This document shows, piece after piece, positions 8,806 to 17,492 of a stretch of 64,000 nt of DNA. The stretch's first letter is position 1. Each line of letters opens with the position of its first letter. Source of the DNA: Bdellovibrio sp. NC01 (GTDB lineage Bacteria; Bdellovibrionota; Bdellovibrionia; Bdellovibrionales; Bdellovibrionaceae); contig NZ_CP030034.1 of NCBI RefSeq assembly GCF_006874625.1, positions 2,356,001-2,420,000 on the forward strand, in the 5' to 3' direction. The notes under the pieces are model-generated. The model was not told where the DNA came from. It saw nothing but the letters and a program-made list of their open reading frames with translations, and did not search any database. The position numbers and the translations under genes were made by a program.

Positions 8806-9189
8806 ATGGCAGAGAACTATTCACAAAGCTCTTTAAATGGCCAACACGAGCATGAAACGTCAGCGATGCAACAATGTATCGACAACTGCACGGAGTGCTC
8901 GCACTTGTGTTTGCAGTTAGTGCCTCACTGTTTAGATATGGGTGGCGAGCACGCTAGCTCTGAACACATCAGTATTTTGCAAATCTGTTCATTGATATGT
9001 GAAACGAGCGCAAAATTGATGACACTAGATTCTGAATTCCACCATGACTTGTGCCGCTTGTGTGCAGAAGTCTGTAAAGCCTGTGCAACGGACTGCGAAC
9101 GCCTGGCTCAGGGCGACGAAATGATGATCGATTGCGTAGAGGTATGCCGTCGCTGCGCGGAAAGCTGCGAGCGCATGTCAGCCCACTAG
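8806..9189 (+). CDS. Four-helix-bundle Cys-rich copper-storage (Csp/DUF326-type) protein
   Basis: This 127-residue protein has 16 cysteines spaced as CxxxC along predicted helices (CIDNCTECSHLC, CRLCAEVCKACATDC, CVEVCRRCAESC). In Csp proteins such cysteines line the inside of a four-helix bundle and bind many Cu(I) ions. No signal peptide is visible, so it resembles the cytosolic Csp3 type. A strong Shine-Dalgarno (CAGGAGG) fixes the start. No copper ATPase or CueR-type regulator is adjacent. Copper storage is inferred from the family; relevance to copper exposure in prey or host phagosomes is speculation. Confidence 0.85.
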   Translation: MAENYSQSSLNGQHEHETSAMQQCIDNCTECSHLCLQLVPHCLDMGGEHASSEHISILQICSLICETSAKLMTLDSEFHHDLCRLCAEVCKACATDCERLAQGDEMMIDCVEVCRRCAESCERMSAH

Positions 9190-9314
9190 ATTCCCCTTCA
9201 AATCCAGTAATTTGGCCCCCTCACTCCTAGGAACGAGAGGTTTTTAGACACTCTGGAAGCTTTTTCAAAAAACTCATTCCTAACAAATGAAAAGGCCTTT
9301 TTTAGGTATAGTGC

Positions 9315-9337
9315 CTCCATTCAAAAAACGAATGGAG
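9315..9337 (+). promoter_or_regulatory. Hairpin enclosing the ribosome-binding site of the next gene
   Basis: Perfect 8-base inverted repeat CTCCATTC - AAAAAAC - GAATGGAG. The GGAG in the 3' arm is the only Shine-Dalgarno-like sequence before the ATG at 9348, so the hairpin could mask it. Function is inferred. Confidence 0.35.
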
Positions 9338-9347
9338 ATTCCCCCTC

Positions 9348-9767
9348 ATGAAAGCATTTGCTGCACTTAACGTATTGGCTCTTCTATTGGTATCTAGCTT
9401 GTCACACGCCCAGGCGATCCGCCCTTGCGCTGACGAAAAATTGGTTTGCAAACTTGAAGACGCTACGAACTTTTATCAACGTACAACTCTTGATACTTCT
9501 GTCACTGCATGGTCGGGCTTAAACGATGACGAACCATCAATTGAACCTAATGAATGCAAAATCTTGACAGCTCTTGCTAACAAAGAAGCTGCTGTTTATT
9601 ACACGATTATCTTGGGTGATTCTGACAATGTCGTTACGATCTTGCCTCGTACAATGTCAAACCCCGTTCAGTCTTTGAAAGGTGAAGCGACATTCCCAGT
9701 GGTTGCTAACAAATCTTTCTATTACCGTTACGGCAACGATCTTTTGACTTGCACATTGACGAAGTAG
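9348..9767 (+). CDS. Exported hypothetical protein, about 139 residues
   Basis: The signal peptide MKAFAALNVLALLLVSSLSHA is followed by a mature domain of about 118 residues containing four cysteines (CADEKLVC near the start, NECKI, LLTCTLTK at the end), compatible with two disulfides in the periplasm. No catalytic motif or known family is recognised. The gene stands alone, with its own upstream hairpin and a clean downstream terminator. I cannot assign a function. Confidence 0.75.
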   Translation: MKAFAALNVLALLLVSSLSHAQAIRPCADEKLVCKLEDATNFYQRTTLDTSVTAWSGLNDDEPSIEPNECKILTALANKEAAVYYTIILGDSDNVVTILPRTMSNPVQSLKGEATFPVVANKSFYYRYGNDLLTCTLTK

Positions 9768-9798
9768 TTTGATTTTTTAAAGTCGAAATAATTGAAAT

Positions 9799-9828
9799 AA
9801 AAAACGCAGTCCCAGGACTGCGTTTTTT
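9799..9828. terminator. Bidirectional intrinsic terminator
   Basis: AAAAAACGCAGTC - CCAG - GACTGCGTTTTTT, a long stem with A and T tracts on either side, between converging genes ending at 9767 and 9831. Its core CGCAGTCC also occurs in the terminator at 8287-8325. Confidence 0.9.
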
Positions 9829-9830
9829 AT

Positions 9831-10106
9831 TTAAGCCTTAGCTTGTTTGAATTTTCTTTGCAGATTAACAGTCGTCTGTCTGATCTCTTCTTCCAGAACC
9901 ACTTCAAAAAGTTTGTCTGGAGAAATTCCGTAAAAATCCGCTAGTTTTTTTAGAATCGTAATCGGTGGCGATGAAAGACCACGCTCCCAGTTTGAGATAA
10001 ACTGAGCGCTTTCGTATTTCAAAAAATCCGCCACGTCTTTTTGCGAAAGATTGGCTTCAATACGCTTGTCTTTTAAAAAACTAGCGAGTCCGCTTTTATT
10101 GCCCAT
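9831..10106 (-). CDS. Short Xre-family helix-turn-helix regulator
   Basis: This 91-residue protein has a complete Xre/Cro HTH in residues 7-60 (LASFLKDKRIEANLSQKDVADFL, QFISNWERG, SPPITILKKLADFY). There is no effector domain; the C-terminal tail EEEIRQTTVNLQRKFKQ is a short helix. It belongs to the same subtype as the gene at 20564-20848, sharing NWERG..S.PP and the EEEIR tail. It probably binds an operator as a dimer; the target is unknown. The start ATG follows an AGGAG (rightmost side) upstream. Confidence 0.9.
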   Translation of the reverse strand: MGNKSGLASFLKDKRIEANLSQKDVADFLKYESAQFISNWERGLSSPPITILKKLADFYGISPDKLFEVVLEEEIRQTTVNLQRKFKQAKA

Positions 10107-10169
10107 GACCTCTCCTTATCGCATCCTATAAACAATATGTTAGCGATAAGGACTGACAACAGTCAATGC

Positions 10170-10385
10170 TCAATAGTGATTCAGATGATCCGTGTGTCCT
10201 TCTGAATCTATAACTTCTGTGAGATCCTCGTGATCAGTCTCAGAGTCATAAACCGCTTCATCCTCTGCTGGCTGAGCCGTATAAGGATTTTCCTTACTCA
10301 CCACCCCCTGTTTTCTTGCGTTTTGAGGCAGACTTGCGGGATTCATCGTTGGACCTTTATTTGTGTCTAATGCTTCTTTAGGCAT
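10170..10385 (-). CDS. Small acidic hydrophilic protein
   Basis: This 71-residue protein begins MPKEALDTNKGP. GGAGGTTTTT before the ATG at 10385 decides the start over a longer reading to 10466. The C-terminal half is Asp/Glu/His-rich (EDEAVYDSETDHEDLTEV, ending HTDHLNHY). No signal peptide or family is recognised. Composition suggests a disordered cytosolic protein, perhaps metal-binding through its terminal His/Asp (speculation). Confidence 0.65.
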   Translation of the reverse strand: MPKEALDTNKGPTMNPASLPQNARKQGVVSKENPYTAQPAEDEAVYDSETDHEDLTEVIDSEGHTDHLNHY

Positions 10386-10583
10386 AAAAACCTCCATGTT
10401 GATGACTTCATTATAAGCGCCCCCACTGCTTTTGCCGACAGACCGAAGGCCCCACTTTGACTTCAAGTTCGCAATACTTAGCCACCTTGGTCTATGACAA
10501 GTGTTTGGATTTTAACAATGAGGACATCTTCATAATGCTCCCTGTGGAAAAGCTCTTCACACTGAAGTTCTCAAGGAGGGGTT

Positions 10584-10838
10584 ATGAAAAAATTAATATT
10601 TCTATTTGTTATTAGTTGGAGTTTGCTTAGCTTTGCAGCCGCGAATTCAGAATCACTCGATCATGATTCCCCTTCCTACAAAAGCAAGCCTGATCAATCA
10701 TCCTCTATGGACCGCCCTCAAAAAACCGAGACTCTTAATAAGCAACCTGCTGAGCGAAGAAGCCACAAATCAAAAGCAGGAGTCCAATTGGAAAAAGAGA
10801 AAAAAGACAAACAACCCAGCGAAAGCGAAATACGCTGA
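10584..10838 (+). CDS. Small exported Lys/Ser-rich hydrophilic protein
   Basis: This 84-residue product has a signal peptide (MKKLIFLFVISWSLLSFAAA) and a strongly charged remainder (SKPDQSS, EKEKKDKQPSESEIR). AAGGAGGGG lies just before the ATG. It resembles, in design but not clearly in sequence, the exported protein at 7935-8288. There is no recognised domain. Confidence 0.7.
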   Translation: MKKLIFLFVISWSLLSFAAANSESLDHDSPSYKSKPDQSSSMDRPQKTETLNKQPAERRSHKSKAGVQLEKEKKDKQPSESEIR

Positions 10839-10900
10839 AGAACTGTAAATTGGCAAAGTCATTTGAAAAGTGCGTTCGTAATTTGGAGTAAGAAGATCTG

Positions 10901-11590
10901 ATGCGGATACTTAAATCTTCTTGCTCGACACAACAAGAAATCAAGGGATGCAACACTATGAATACGGGCTCAGTCAGTTTAGATATGATCGTTTTTTCTC
11001 ATGTGCGCTGGAGTGACGTGTATCAACGTCTGCACCACTTAATGGTCCGCTATGCGCGCAACCGTCGTATTTTCTTTTTTGAAAAACCGCAGATCGGAGA
11101 TCAGAAAGAAAGTTCCTTTGAGCATCAATATCGCAGCGGAGTTCACGTCGTGACTCCCCATATTCCCTATAATTTTACCTCGACCGAACGTCACGACGAT
11201 TGCCGCAGTTACATCGATACCTTGATGGATGAAGAAGGTGTCGCAAAATTTCATCTATGGTATAGCGATGCTTCGGCTCTAAAATATTCAGAGCATTTAA
11301 TTCCCGTTCTGACGATCTATGACGGCTTCAGTAATTCGCTGGTGACGGATCACGAGTCCGAGCAAATCTTAATAAATAAAGCGGATTTGATTTTAAATCA
11401 GCATCCCCAACAAAAGCCGCAACTGGCAGTGGGATCCGATGTGACTTCCGATTATCTTCTAAAAACTTTTGATGAGCGCAATCAACATCTTGCGTGGGAC
11501 CAATCCTGGAGATGTGTCGCCGATTTAGAAGAAGAAGCGATGAGACGTAAAATTCGCAAAGCCACTGAACTTTTGACTCGCAGTCTTTAG
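10901..11590 (+). CDS. N-terminal half of a glycosyltransferase-like protein
   Basis: This 229-residue protein has DMIVFSHVRWSDVYQRLHHL near its start. That motif is typical of glycosyltransferase family proteins whose N-terminal Rossmann half carries FSHLRWDFVYQRPQHLM. Later segments, HLWYSDASALKYS and VLTIYDGFSNS, fit that half (families often read YDVMDELSAF). The C-terminal sugar-nucleotide domain is absent. It may be a standalone acceptor domain or a degraded remnant; no frameshifted continuation follows downstream. Starts at 10901 and 10958 are both possible. Confidence 0.6.
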   Translation: MRILKSSCSTQQEIKGCNTMNTGSVSLDMIVFSHVRWSDVYQRLHHLMVRYARNRRIFFFEKPQIGDQKESSFEHQYRSGVHVVTPHIPYNFTSTERHDDCRSYIDTLMDEEGVAKFHLWYSDASALKYSEHLIPVLTIYDGFSNSLVTDHESEQILINKADLILNQHPQQKPQLAVGSDVTSDYLLKTFDERNQHLAWDQSWRCVADLEEEAMRRKIRKATELLTRSL

Positions 11591-11679
11591 ACAATGCATT
11601 CACACATACACGAATTGGCCTTTGGATGGATGGGCCTCTTTCCTCGCTCGAGTAAAATGAAAGTGATGAAGGGGGTCTT

Positions 11680-11868
11680 ATGAAAAGTAAAACCAACCGT
11701 GGCCATATTAAAGATAACGACAATAAAAAAGTTCCAAGTTATCAGCAAAAACAGCAGGACATGCGACAAGGCCCTGATCGCGATAAAGCGACTCATTCTC
11801 GTTCAGAGCTGGGATTTGAAAATCGCGATACCACTGGTTATGACCGCGAACACAAAGGAAACTATTAA
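11680..11868 (+). CDS. Small Lys/Asp/Gln-rich hydrophilic protein
   Basis: This 62-residue protein begins MKSKTNRGHIKDND, with AAGGGGG just upstream. It is entirely charged or polar with no predicted core. It is followed by its own terminator and then by a second protein of the same kind. No family is recognised. Confidence 0.6.
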   Translation: MKSKTNRGHIKDNDNKKVPSYQQKQQDMRQGPDRDKATHSRSELGFENRDTTGYDREHKGNY

Positions 11869-11873
11869 TCACA

Positions 11874-11906
11874 AAGGGAAGTCACAACACTTCCCTTCTT
11901 TTCTTT
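11874..11906 (+). terminator. Intrinsic terminator
   Basis: AAGGGAAGT - CACAAC - ACTTCCCTT followed by CTTTTCTTT, immediately after the 62-residue protein gene. Confidence 0.85.
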
Positions 11907-11915
11907 GGAGGAAGT

Positions 11916-12095
11916 ATGAAATCTTCAATTCGTAAAGCCGAAGAAAACACACAGTCTTCGGATAAAAAGAATTCTTCGCCGCCTACTCATCGTAAACCGC
12001 CACAAGATCAAGAATTCGCTCGCGATGTGAAACACGAACAGAAGCTTCATCACAAAGATCGTTCGTGGGATAAGCCTGAAGAGGACATTCTTTAG
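11916..12095 (+). CDS. Small hydrophilic protein, 59 residues
   Basis: The ORF begins MKSSIRKAEENTQSS and ends WDKPEEDIL. GGAGGAAGT lies directly before the ATG, a strong ribosome site. The product is rich in Lys, Glu, Asp and His (HKDRSWDKPEED), with no signal peptide. It has the same design as the preceding 62-residue protein. The function is unknown. Confidence 0.6.
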   Translation: MKSSIRKAEENTQSSDKKNSSPPTHRKPPQDQEFARDVKHEQKLHHKDRSWDKPEEDIL

Positions 12096-12213
12096 TTTTG
12101 ACACGCCGTTTCGATGCAAGGCCACATGCATTGACGCATTTTCGTTTCAGTATCAGTTTCCTTGCGAGCCCAAACTTTTACTTCGCAAAGTCGAAGTAAG
12201 CAGAGGATGAAAA

Positions 12214-13584
12214 ATGTCTGAACTCGAGCTTTCCAAGAAACGTCGTCTTATTTTTATTTGCTTACTAAGCTGCCTTGTTGCGATTGCCAGTATGTTCGTC
12301 GCAAAACTTTTGTTGATGGGTATTGGTCTTTTCACAAACATCTTTTACTTCCAATCGTTTTCTCTGACCGAACGTGCCCCGAGTGAAAATACGATGGGTT
12401 GGTTTGCCGTTCTCGTGCCCGTGTTGGGTGGTGTGATTGTTGGTTTGATGGCGCGTTTTGGTTCCGCAAGTATTCGTGGCCACGGTATACCCGAAGCAAT
12501 GGAAAATATTTTGGAACGTGAAAGTCGCATTCCTCGTCGAATTACTTTCCTAAAACCACTCTCGTCTGCCATAGCGATTGGATCTGGCGGCCCGTTTGGA
12601 GCCGAAGGACCTATCATTGCCACAGGTGGTGCTTTAGGTTCATGGCTTGGGCAAATCATTCCCACGACTCCTTACGAGCGAAAGGTGATTTTGGCTTCTG
12701 GTGCTGCGGCGGGCATGACAGCCATCTTTGGAACGCCCCTGGCTGCGGTTCTGCTTGCGATTGAATTGTTGTTGTTTGAATTTCGTGCGAAATCTTTTAT
12801 TCCCGTAGCGCTTGCAACTGTTGTCGCTGCGACTTTGCGTACGGTGTTCTTTAGTTCCGGCGCCTTCTTTACGATGCCCGATCTTGCAATCACCACTATT
12901 CCGAATCTTGCGACCTATTTTGTTTTTGGCGCGATGATGGGTGTCCTGTGTGTGCTTGTAACAAAATCGATTTATTGGGTTGAAGATCAATTCGAAAAAT
13001 TGCCATTGCACTGGATGTGGTGGCCAGCTCTGGGTGGAATCGCTGTGGGAATTATTGGTTTGATCGAGCCGCGCAGTCTTGGTGTTGGGTATGATAACAT
13101 TACCTTCAGCCTCAGTGGTCAGTTAACGATTGGCGTGGCCTTAAGTATCTTTATTTGGAAGTTTCTATCTTGGGCGATTGCTTTAGGTAGTGGGACTTCG
13201 GGTGGGACACTGGCGCCATTGCTTACTTTGGGTGCAACCTTTGGCTTCGTTACTGGAACAGTTCTAAACACCGCGTTCCCCTCTTTGGGAGTTGATCCCC
13301 ATGCGATGGCTTTGGTTGGCATGGCAGCTTTATTTGCCGGTTCATCGCGTGCGCTTTTGACATCGGTGGTCTTTGCGCTTGAAGGCACAAAACAACCTCT
13401 GGGCCTTGTGCCGTTATTGGGTTGTTGCTCGATTGCATATTTGATTTCCACATTATTAATGAAAAACTCAATTATGACGGAAAAAATCGTTCGCCGTGGT
13501 TTGAAAGTCCCAAGCGATTACTATCCCGCGTTGTCGGATCTTGAAGAGGGTCCTGCTAAGGATCACTCAGCGAAAGCCCATTAA
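12214..13584 (+). CDS. ClC-family chloride channel/transporter
   Basis: This 456-residue inner-membrane protein carries the selectivity-filter motifs of ClC proteins: GHGIPE (residues 89-94, matching GSGIP), GAEGP (129-133, where Glu131 is the gating glutamate of GREGP), and GSGTSGGTLAPLL near the middle (matching GxFxP). No CBS domains follow, as in many bacterial ClC proteins. The family includes Cl-/H+ exchangers and channels; which applies cannot be told with certainty. It may serve acid or osmotic resistance. AGAGGATG precedes the ATG. Confidence 0.93.
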   Translation: MSELELSKKRRLIFICLLSCLVAIASMFVAKLLLMGIGLFTNIFYFQSFSLTERAPSENTMGWFAVLVPVLGGVIVGLMARFGSASIRGHGIPEAMENILERESRIPRRITFLKPLSSAIAIGSGGPFGAEGPIIATGGALGSWLGQIIPTTPYERKVILASGAAAGMTAIFGTPLAAVLLAIELLLFEFRAKSFIPVALATVVAATLRTVFFSSGAFFTMPDLAITTIPNLATYFVFGAMMGVLCVLVTKSIYWVEDQFEKLPLHWMWWPALGGIAVGIIGLIEPRSLGVGYDNITFSLSGQLTIGVALSIFIWKFLSWAIALGSGTSGGTLAPLLTLGATFGFVTGTVLNTAFPSLGVDPHAMALVGMAALFAGSSRALLTSVVFALEGTKQPLGLVPLLGCCSIAYLISTLLMKNSIMTEKIVRRGLKVPSDYYPALSDLEEGPAKDHSAKAH

Positions 13585-13598
13585 TCTGCGTTTTATAG

Positions 13599-14492
<894 letters not shown>

Positions 14493-14504
14493 TTCCAAAA
14501 GCGA

Positions 14505-14834
14505 ATGATTTACGTAAAACTAGCACTGGCTATTATTTTTGAAGTCATCGCCACTTCTTTGTTGAAGAAAACAGAGGGCTTCACGCACATCCCGTTTACT
14601 GTGACGATGCTTGCTGGGTATTTGTTGTCGTTTTATTTCTTAAGTCAGGTCGTTAAAGTTCTGCCTGTCGGTATTGTCTATGCGACATGGTCAGGACTCG
14701 GAATCGTTTTGATTTCCACGGCAGGTTACTTTCTATACAAGCAAGCTTTGGATTTACCTGCGGTGCTCGGCATGGGCTTCATTATTGTGGGTGTCGTGCT
14801 TATGAATGTGTTTTCGAAAATGTCAGTTCATTAA
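14505..14834 (+). CDS. Small multidrug resistance (SMR/EmrE-type) transporter
   Basis: This 109-residue protein has four membrane helices. It has the essential Glu in TM1 (Glu13 in AIIFEVIATSLLKKTEGF) and the family motif YATWSGLGIVLIS in TM3. It functions as a proton/quaternary-ammonium or polyamine antiporter in the family. A single gene is present, consistent with an EmrE-like homodimer rather than a paired heteromer. It is probably in one transcript with kdsA and ends at a strong terminator. Confidence 0.93.
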   Translation: MIYVKLALAIIFEVIATSLLKKTEGFTHIPFTVTMLAGYLLSFYFLSQVVKVLPVGIVYATWSGLGIVLISTAGYFLYKQALDLPAVLGMGFIIVGVVLMNVFSKMSVH

Positions 14835-14835
14835 G

Positions 14836-14868
14836 AAGGCTGCGCTATTACGCGCGGCCTTTTTTGTT
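14836..14868. terminator. Intrinsic terminator
   Basis: AAGGCTGCGC - TATTAC - GCGCGGCCTT then TTTTGTTTTT. The ten-base stem has one T-G pair. It ends the kdsA-SMR transcript and overlaps the stop codon of the converging 50-residue ORF. Confidence 0.9.
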
Positions 14869-15000
14869 TTTCAATGCTTCCGGACGCTCTTCATTTTTTC
14901 GAACAGACTCTTTTGGTTTTCTGCCACTGATCTTGCCTTCAAGTTGTGATGCTTTTTTCGTTTCTAAAGTTTTATAAATTCTTTCGTTCTTATGCTGCAT
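14848..15000 (-). CDS. Small basic protein, 50 residues
   Basis: It reads MQHKNERIYKTLETKK to LKNKKGRA, preceded by GGGAGGCTTCT before the ATG at 15000. It is highly Lys/Arg/Glu-rich, without signal peptide. The strong ribosome site and continuous reading suggest it is real, similar in design to the small proteins at 11680-12095. No family is recognised. Confidence 0.5.
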   Translation of the reverse strand: MQHKNERIYKTLETKKASQLEGKISGRKPKESVRKNEERPEALKNKKGRA

Positions 15001-15149
15001 AGAAGCCTCCCTTTGTTTCAGATTAGAAAGTTTTTCTGGCAGCGCAAAGGCTAGCTGACAACTTACACCGAGATCCGTCCATCACCTCATTTGGTTGATT
15101 GATGTTTTCAAATTTTATGTGCGACCACAGCTTGCACATAAAACTTCGC

Positions 15150-16601
15150 ATGAAAATTCAGTCTTTAATTCGTGAACACGATCGCTTAGTCCCTGTTGAA
15201 GTTGAAATCAACTTCATCGCAGGTCTTCCTCAAATTCAATTCTTGGGTCTTCCCGACCAAGGCATTAAAGAAAGTATTCACCGAATTAAAAGCGCCATTC
15301 GCGCGCAAGGTTTTGAATTTCCCAAAGCACAACAAGTGTTGGTGAATCTTCGTCCCAATCATCTTAAAAAATCCTCTCGCGGTCTTGAGCTCGCCGTGGC
15401 CTTAGGAATTCTGTGGGAATCGCAGCAAGCTGTTGTGCCTGAAGTTGAATCCGTCACCATTTATGGCGAACTCGGTTTGCTTGGTGAAGTGTTCGAGCCC
15501 GATGATCTGACAAAAGATTTCGAACCCAGCGAAGAAACACTCGTATGGACCGGGCAAAATAATGGCGGCACGGCAACTTTTGGTCGCGCGCTGCTTTCAT
15601 CTCTTCAAGATATTAATGAACCCACATTCGTTGAAGCTTTACCACGCAAGTACGAGATTGAAAGACCTCGCACTGGATTGGATTTAGAATTCCCCGAGCG
15701 GCAAGCGGAACTTCTAAGTCTTGTGGCTTTAGGAGAGCACTCAGTTTTGTTGGCAGGGCCTGCAGGTTCAGGCAAAAGCACTATTGCGAGAACACTGTCG
15801 TCACTCCTGCGTGCGCCTTCGCAAGATGAAATGCATGTGATTGTTCGAAACAACAGGGAGTCATCGGAAACCCCACTCAGATGGCGACCTGTGGTGCATC
15901 CCCATCATTCAACTTCACCTTTGGGTTTGATTGGTGGGGGTGTTCCCCCCTTTAAAGGCGAAATCACTCGCGCGCATAAAGGTGTGCTGGTGCTTGATGA
16001 ACTTTTAGAATTTCAAGCGCGCGCACAAGAATCCCTGCGTGAACCGATGGAAGAAAACTGCATTCGTATTCGTCGCGGCAGGTATTTTGAACAATACCCT
16101 GCTGAAACACTTGTGATCGCCACCACAAATCTGTGTCCGTGTGGAGATTGGGTTCCCGGTGCCAGAATCTTGTGTGGGCGTTCTTTGAAAAAATGTCAGT
16201 CTTATGGCGAGCGTTTATCGGGTCCGTTAGTAGATCGCTTTCAAACAACTTTCTTCACCAGCAAGAAAGAGGACGGCACAAAAATGAAAGGCCAATCTAT
16301 ATTAGAAAAGATTGAAGAAGCCCGAGCATTTCGTCAGCATTTAGCGGAAAAGGATCTGCGTTTCAAAAAGGTCGCAGGCTTTTGGCGTTTTGAAGAGCTG
16401 ATTGCTGATTTACCAAGCTTCTATATGCGAGAAATCTTTCCGCAGGAGCTTTCAAGTCGCCGCCGCGAGCTCGCGACGCTTCGAGTCGCAAGAACGTTTG
16501 CCGACCTTGATCACAAGGAAAAGCTACAGCCGGAACACATTGAACGAGCCTTGAAGCTTACTTATCACCCGTTTGAATCCCTAAAACGCCTCGGCTGTTA
16601 A
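15150..16601 (+). CDS. YifB/ComM-like magnesium-chelatase-related AAA+ ATPase
   Basis: This 483-residue protein has the ComM/YifB order: an N-terminal ribosomal-S5-like domain (VEINFIAGLPQIQFLGLPDQ then IKESIHRIKSAI), then an AAA+ core with Walker A GPAGSGKST, Walker B LVLDELLEF, and a zinc-like CPCG...C...CQSYGERLSGPLVDRF segment. ComM in naturally competent bacteria promotes branch migration during integration of transformed DNA. The N-terminal domain starts at ATG 15150; an ATG at 15099 adds 17 unconserved residues. No competence genes are nearby. Confidence 0.9.
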   Translation: MKIQSLIREHDRLVPVEVEINFIAGLPQIQFLGLPDQGIKESIHRIKSAIRAQGFEFPKAQQVLVNLRPNHLKKSSRGLELAVALGILWESQQAVVPEVESVTIYGELGLLGEVFEPDDLTKDFEPSEETLVWTGQNNGGTATFGRALLSSLQDINEPTFVEALPRKYEIERPRTGLDLEFPERQAELLSLVALGEHSVLLAGPAGSGKSTIARTLSSLLRAPSQDEMHVIVRNNRESSETPLRWRPVVHPHHSTSPLGLIGGGVPPFKGEITRAHKGVLVLDELLEFQARAQESLREPMEENCIRIRRGRYFEQYPAETLVIATTNLCPCGDWVPGARILCGRSLKKCQSYGERLSGPLVDRFQTTFFTSKKEDGTKMKGQSILEKIEEARAFRQHLAEKDLRFKKVAGFWRFEELIADLPSFYMREIFPQELSSRRRELATLRVARTFADLDHKEKLQPEHIERALKLTYHPFESLKRLGC

Positions 16602-16620
16602 TCAAAAAACTTGTTAAAAG

Positions 16621-16649
16621 TTGACTTCAGAACCCCTAAGCCTTAGTTT
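16621..16649 (+). promoter_or_regulatory. Likely sigma-70 promoter of tRNA-Cys
   Basis: TTGACT, a 17-base spacer, then TAGTTT, placing a start a few bases before the tRNA. The -10 match is only moderate. Confidence 0.4.
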
Positions 16650-16664
16650 GAACCTTCCTTTAGG

Positions 16665-16738
16665 GGTGATGTGGCCGAGGGGTTAGGCTCAGCTCTGCAA
16701 AAGCTGCTACAGCGGTTCAAATCCGCTCGTCACCTCCA
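16665..16738 (+). tRNA. tRNA-Cys (anticodon GCA)
   Basis: The cloverleaf can be drawn by eye. The acceptor GGTGATG pairs with CGTCACC. The D arm has GCC/GGC, the anticodon stem is CAGCT/AGCTG with loop CTGCAAA (anticodon GCA), and the T arm is AGCGG/CCGCT with TTCAAAT. Discriminator T73, a Cys identity base, is followed by an encoded CCA at 16736-16738. The gene stands alone between comM-like and hydrolase genes. Confidence 0.97.
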
Positions 16739-16787
16739 ATTTTTCTCTCTCTAGTACTAATCAAAATCTTATGTTTGAATATCGGGT

Positions 16788-17483
16788 ATGAACTCATCTC
16801 ATCCTATTGTTCTTATTCCGGGGCTTGCGTGTTCGGCGCGACTTTTTGAAGCGCAGATTCCTTCGCTTTGGCAATTTGGGTCAGTCCAAATCGCAGATCA
16901 TCGTCAACACGATACAATGTCTGAAATTGCAAAAGAGATTCTTGCGACAGCTCCGCCGAAATTTACGCTAATGGGGCTGTCGATGGGTGGCTACATTTCT
17001 TTTGAGATTCTTCGTCAAGCGCCCGAGCGTGTAATGAAACTCGCGCTTCTAGATACGTCAGCACGCCCCGATACAGCGGAACAAACGGCCGCCCGCAAAG
17101 TGGCGATGGACCAAGCCACTTCAGGAAAATATGAAGAAGCAATGAAAGCTTCTTTACCATTTGTATTTCATGATTTTGATAATCCGCGCTTGCAGAAAAT
17201 ATTTTTGCAGATGACAGAGGACACTGGCATTGATGCGTTTCTGCGCCAGCAAAATGCCATCATGTCACGACCTGATTCGCGACCTGATCTTAAAAACATT
17301 CTGTGTCCCACACTTGTTCTGGGTGGTCGCGAAGACAAGCTCACGCCACCGGAAGTGATGTCTGAAATTGCAAATGGCCTTCCCAGATCTGAATACGTGA
17401 CCATTCCCAACTGTGGACATGCTTCAACATTAGAACAACCTGAACTTGTAACGAACGCACTGGTGAAGTGGTTAAAGAAATAG
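16788..17483 (+). CDS. Alpha/beta hydrolase
   Basis: This 231-residue cytosolic hydrolase shows GLACSARLFEAQ (oxyanion loop), nucleophile elbow GLSMGG (Ser catalytic), acid region GGREDKLTPP, and catalytic His in NCGHASTLEQP. It is of the general carboxylesterase/MhpC-like class; substrate is not predictable. It lies nine bases ahead of a hotdog-fold protein gene, so a shared acyl-ester role is possible (inference). Confidence 0.9.
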   Translation: MNSSHPIVLIPGLACSARLFEAQIPSLWQFGSVQIADHRQHDTMSEIAKEILATAPPKFTLMGLSMGGYISFEILRQAPERVMKLALLDTSARPDTAEQTAARKVAMDQATSGKYEEAMKASLPFVFHDFDNPRLQKIFLQMTEDTGIDAFLRQQNAIMSRPDSRPDLKNILCPTLVLGGREDKLTPPEVMSEIANGLPRSEYVTIPNCGHASTLEQPELVTNALVKWLKK

Positions 17484-17492
17484 GAAATCCAA

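Noticed and set aside
9213-9244. Weak CCTC...GAGG terminator after the copper-storage gene
   Set aside because: Stem only four or five pairs, with a large loop.
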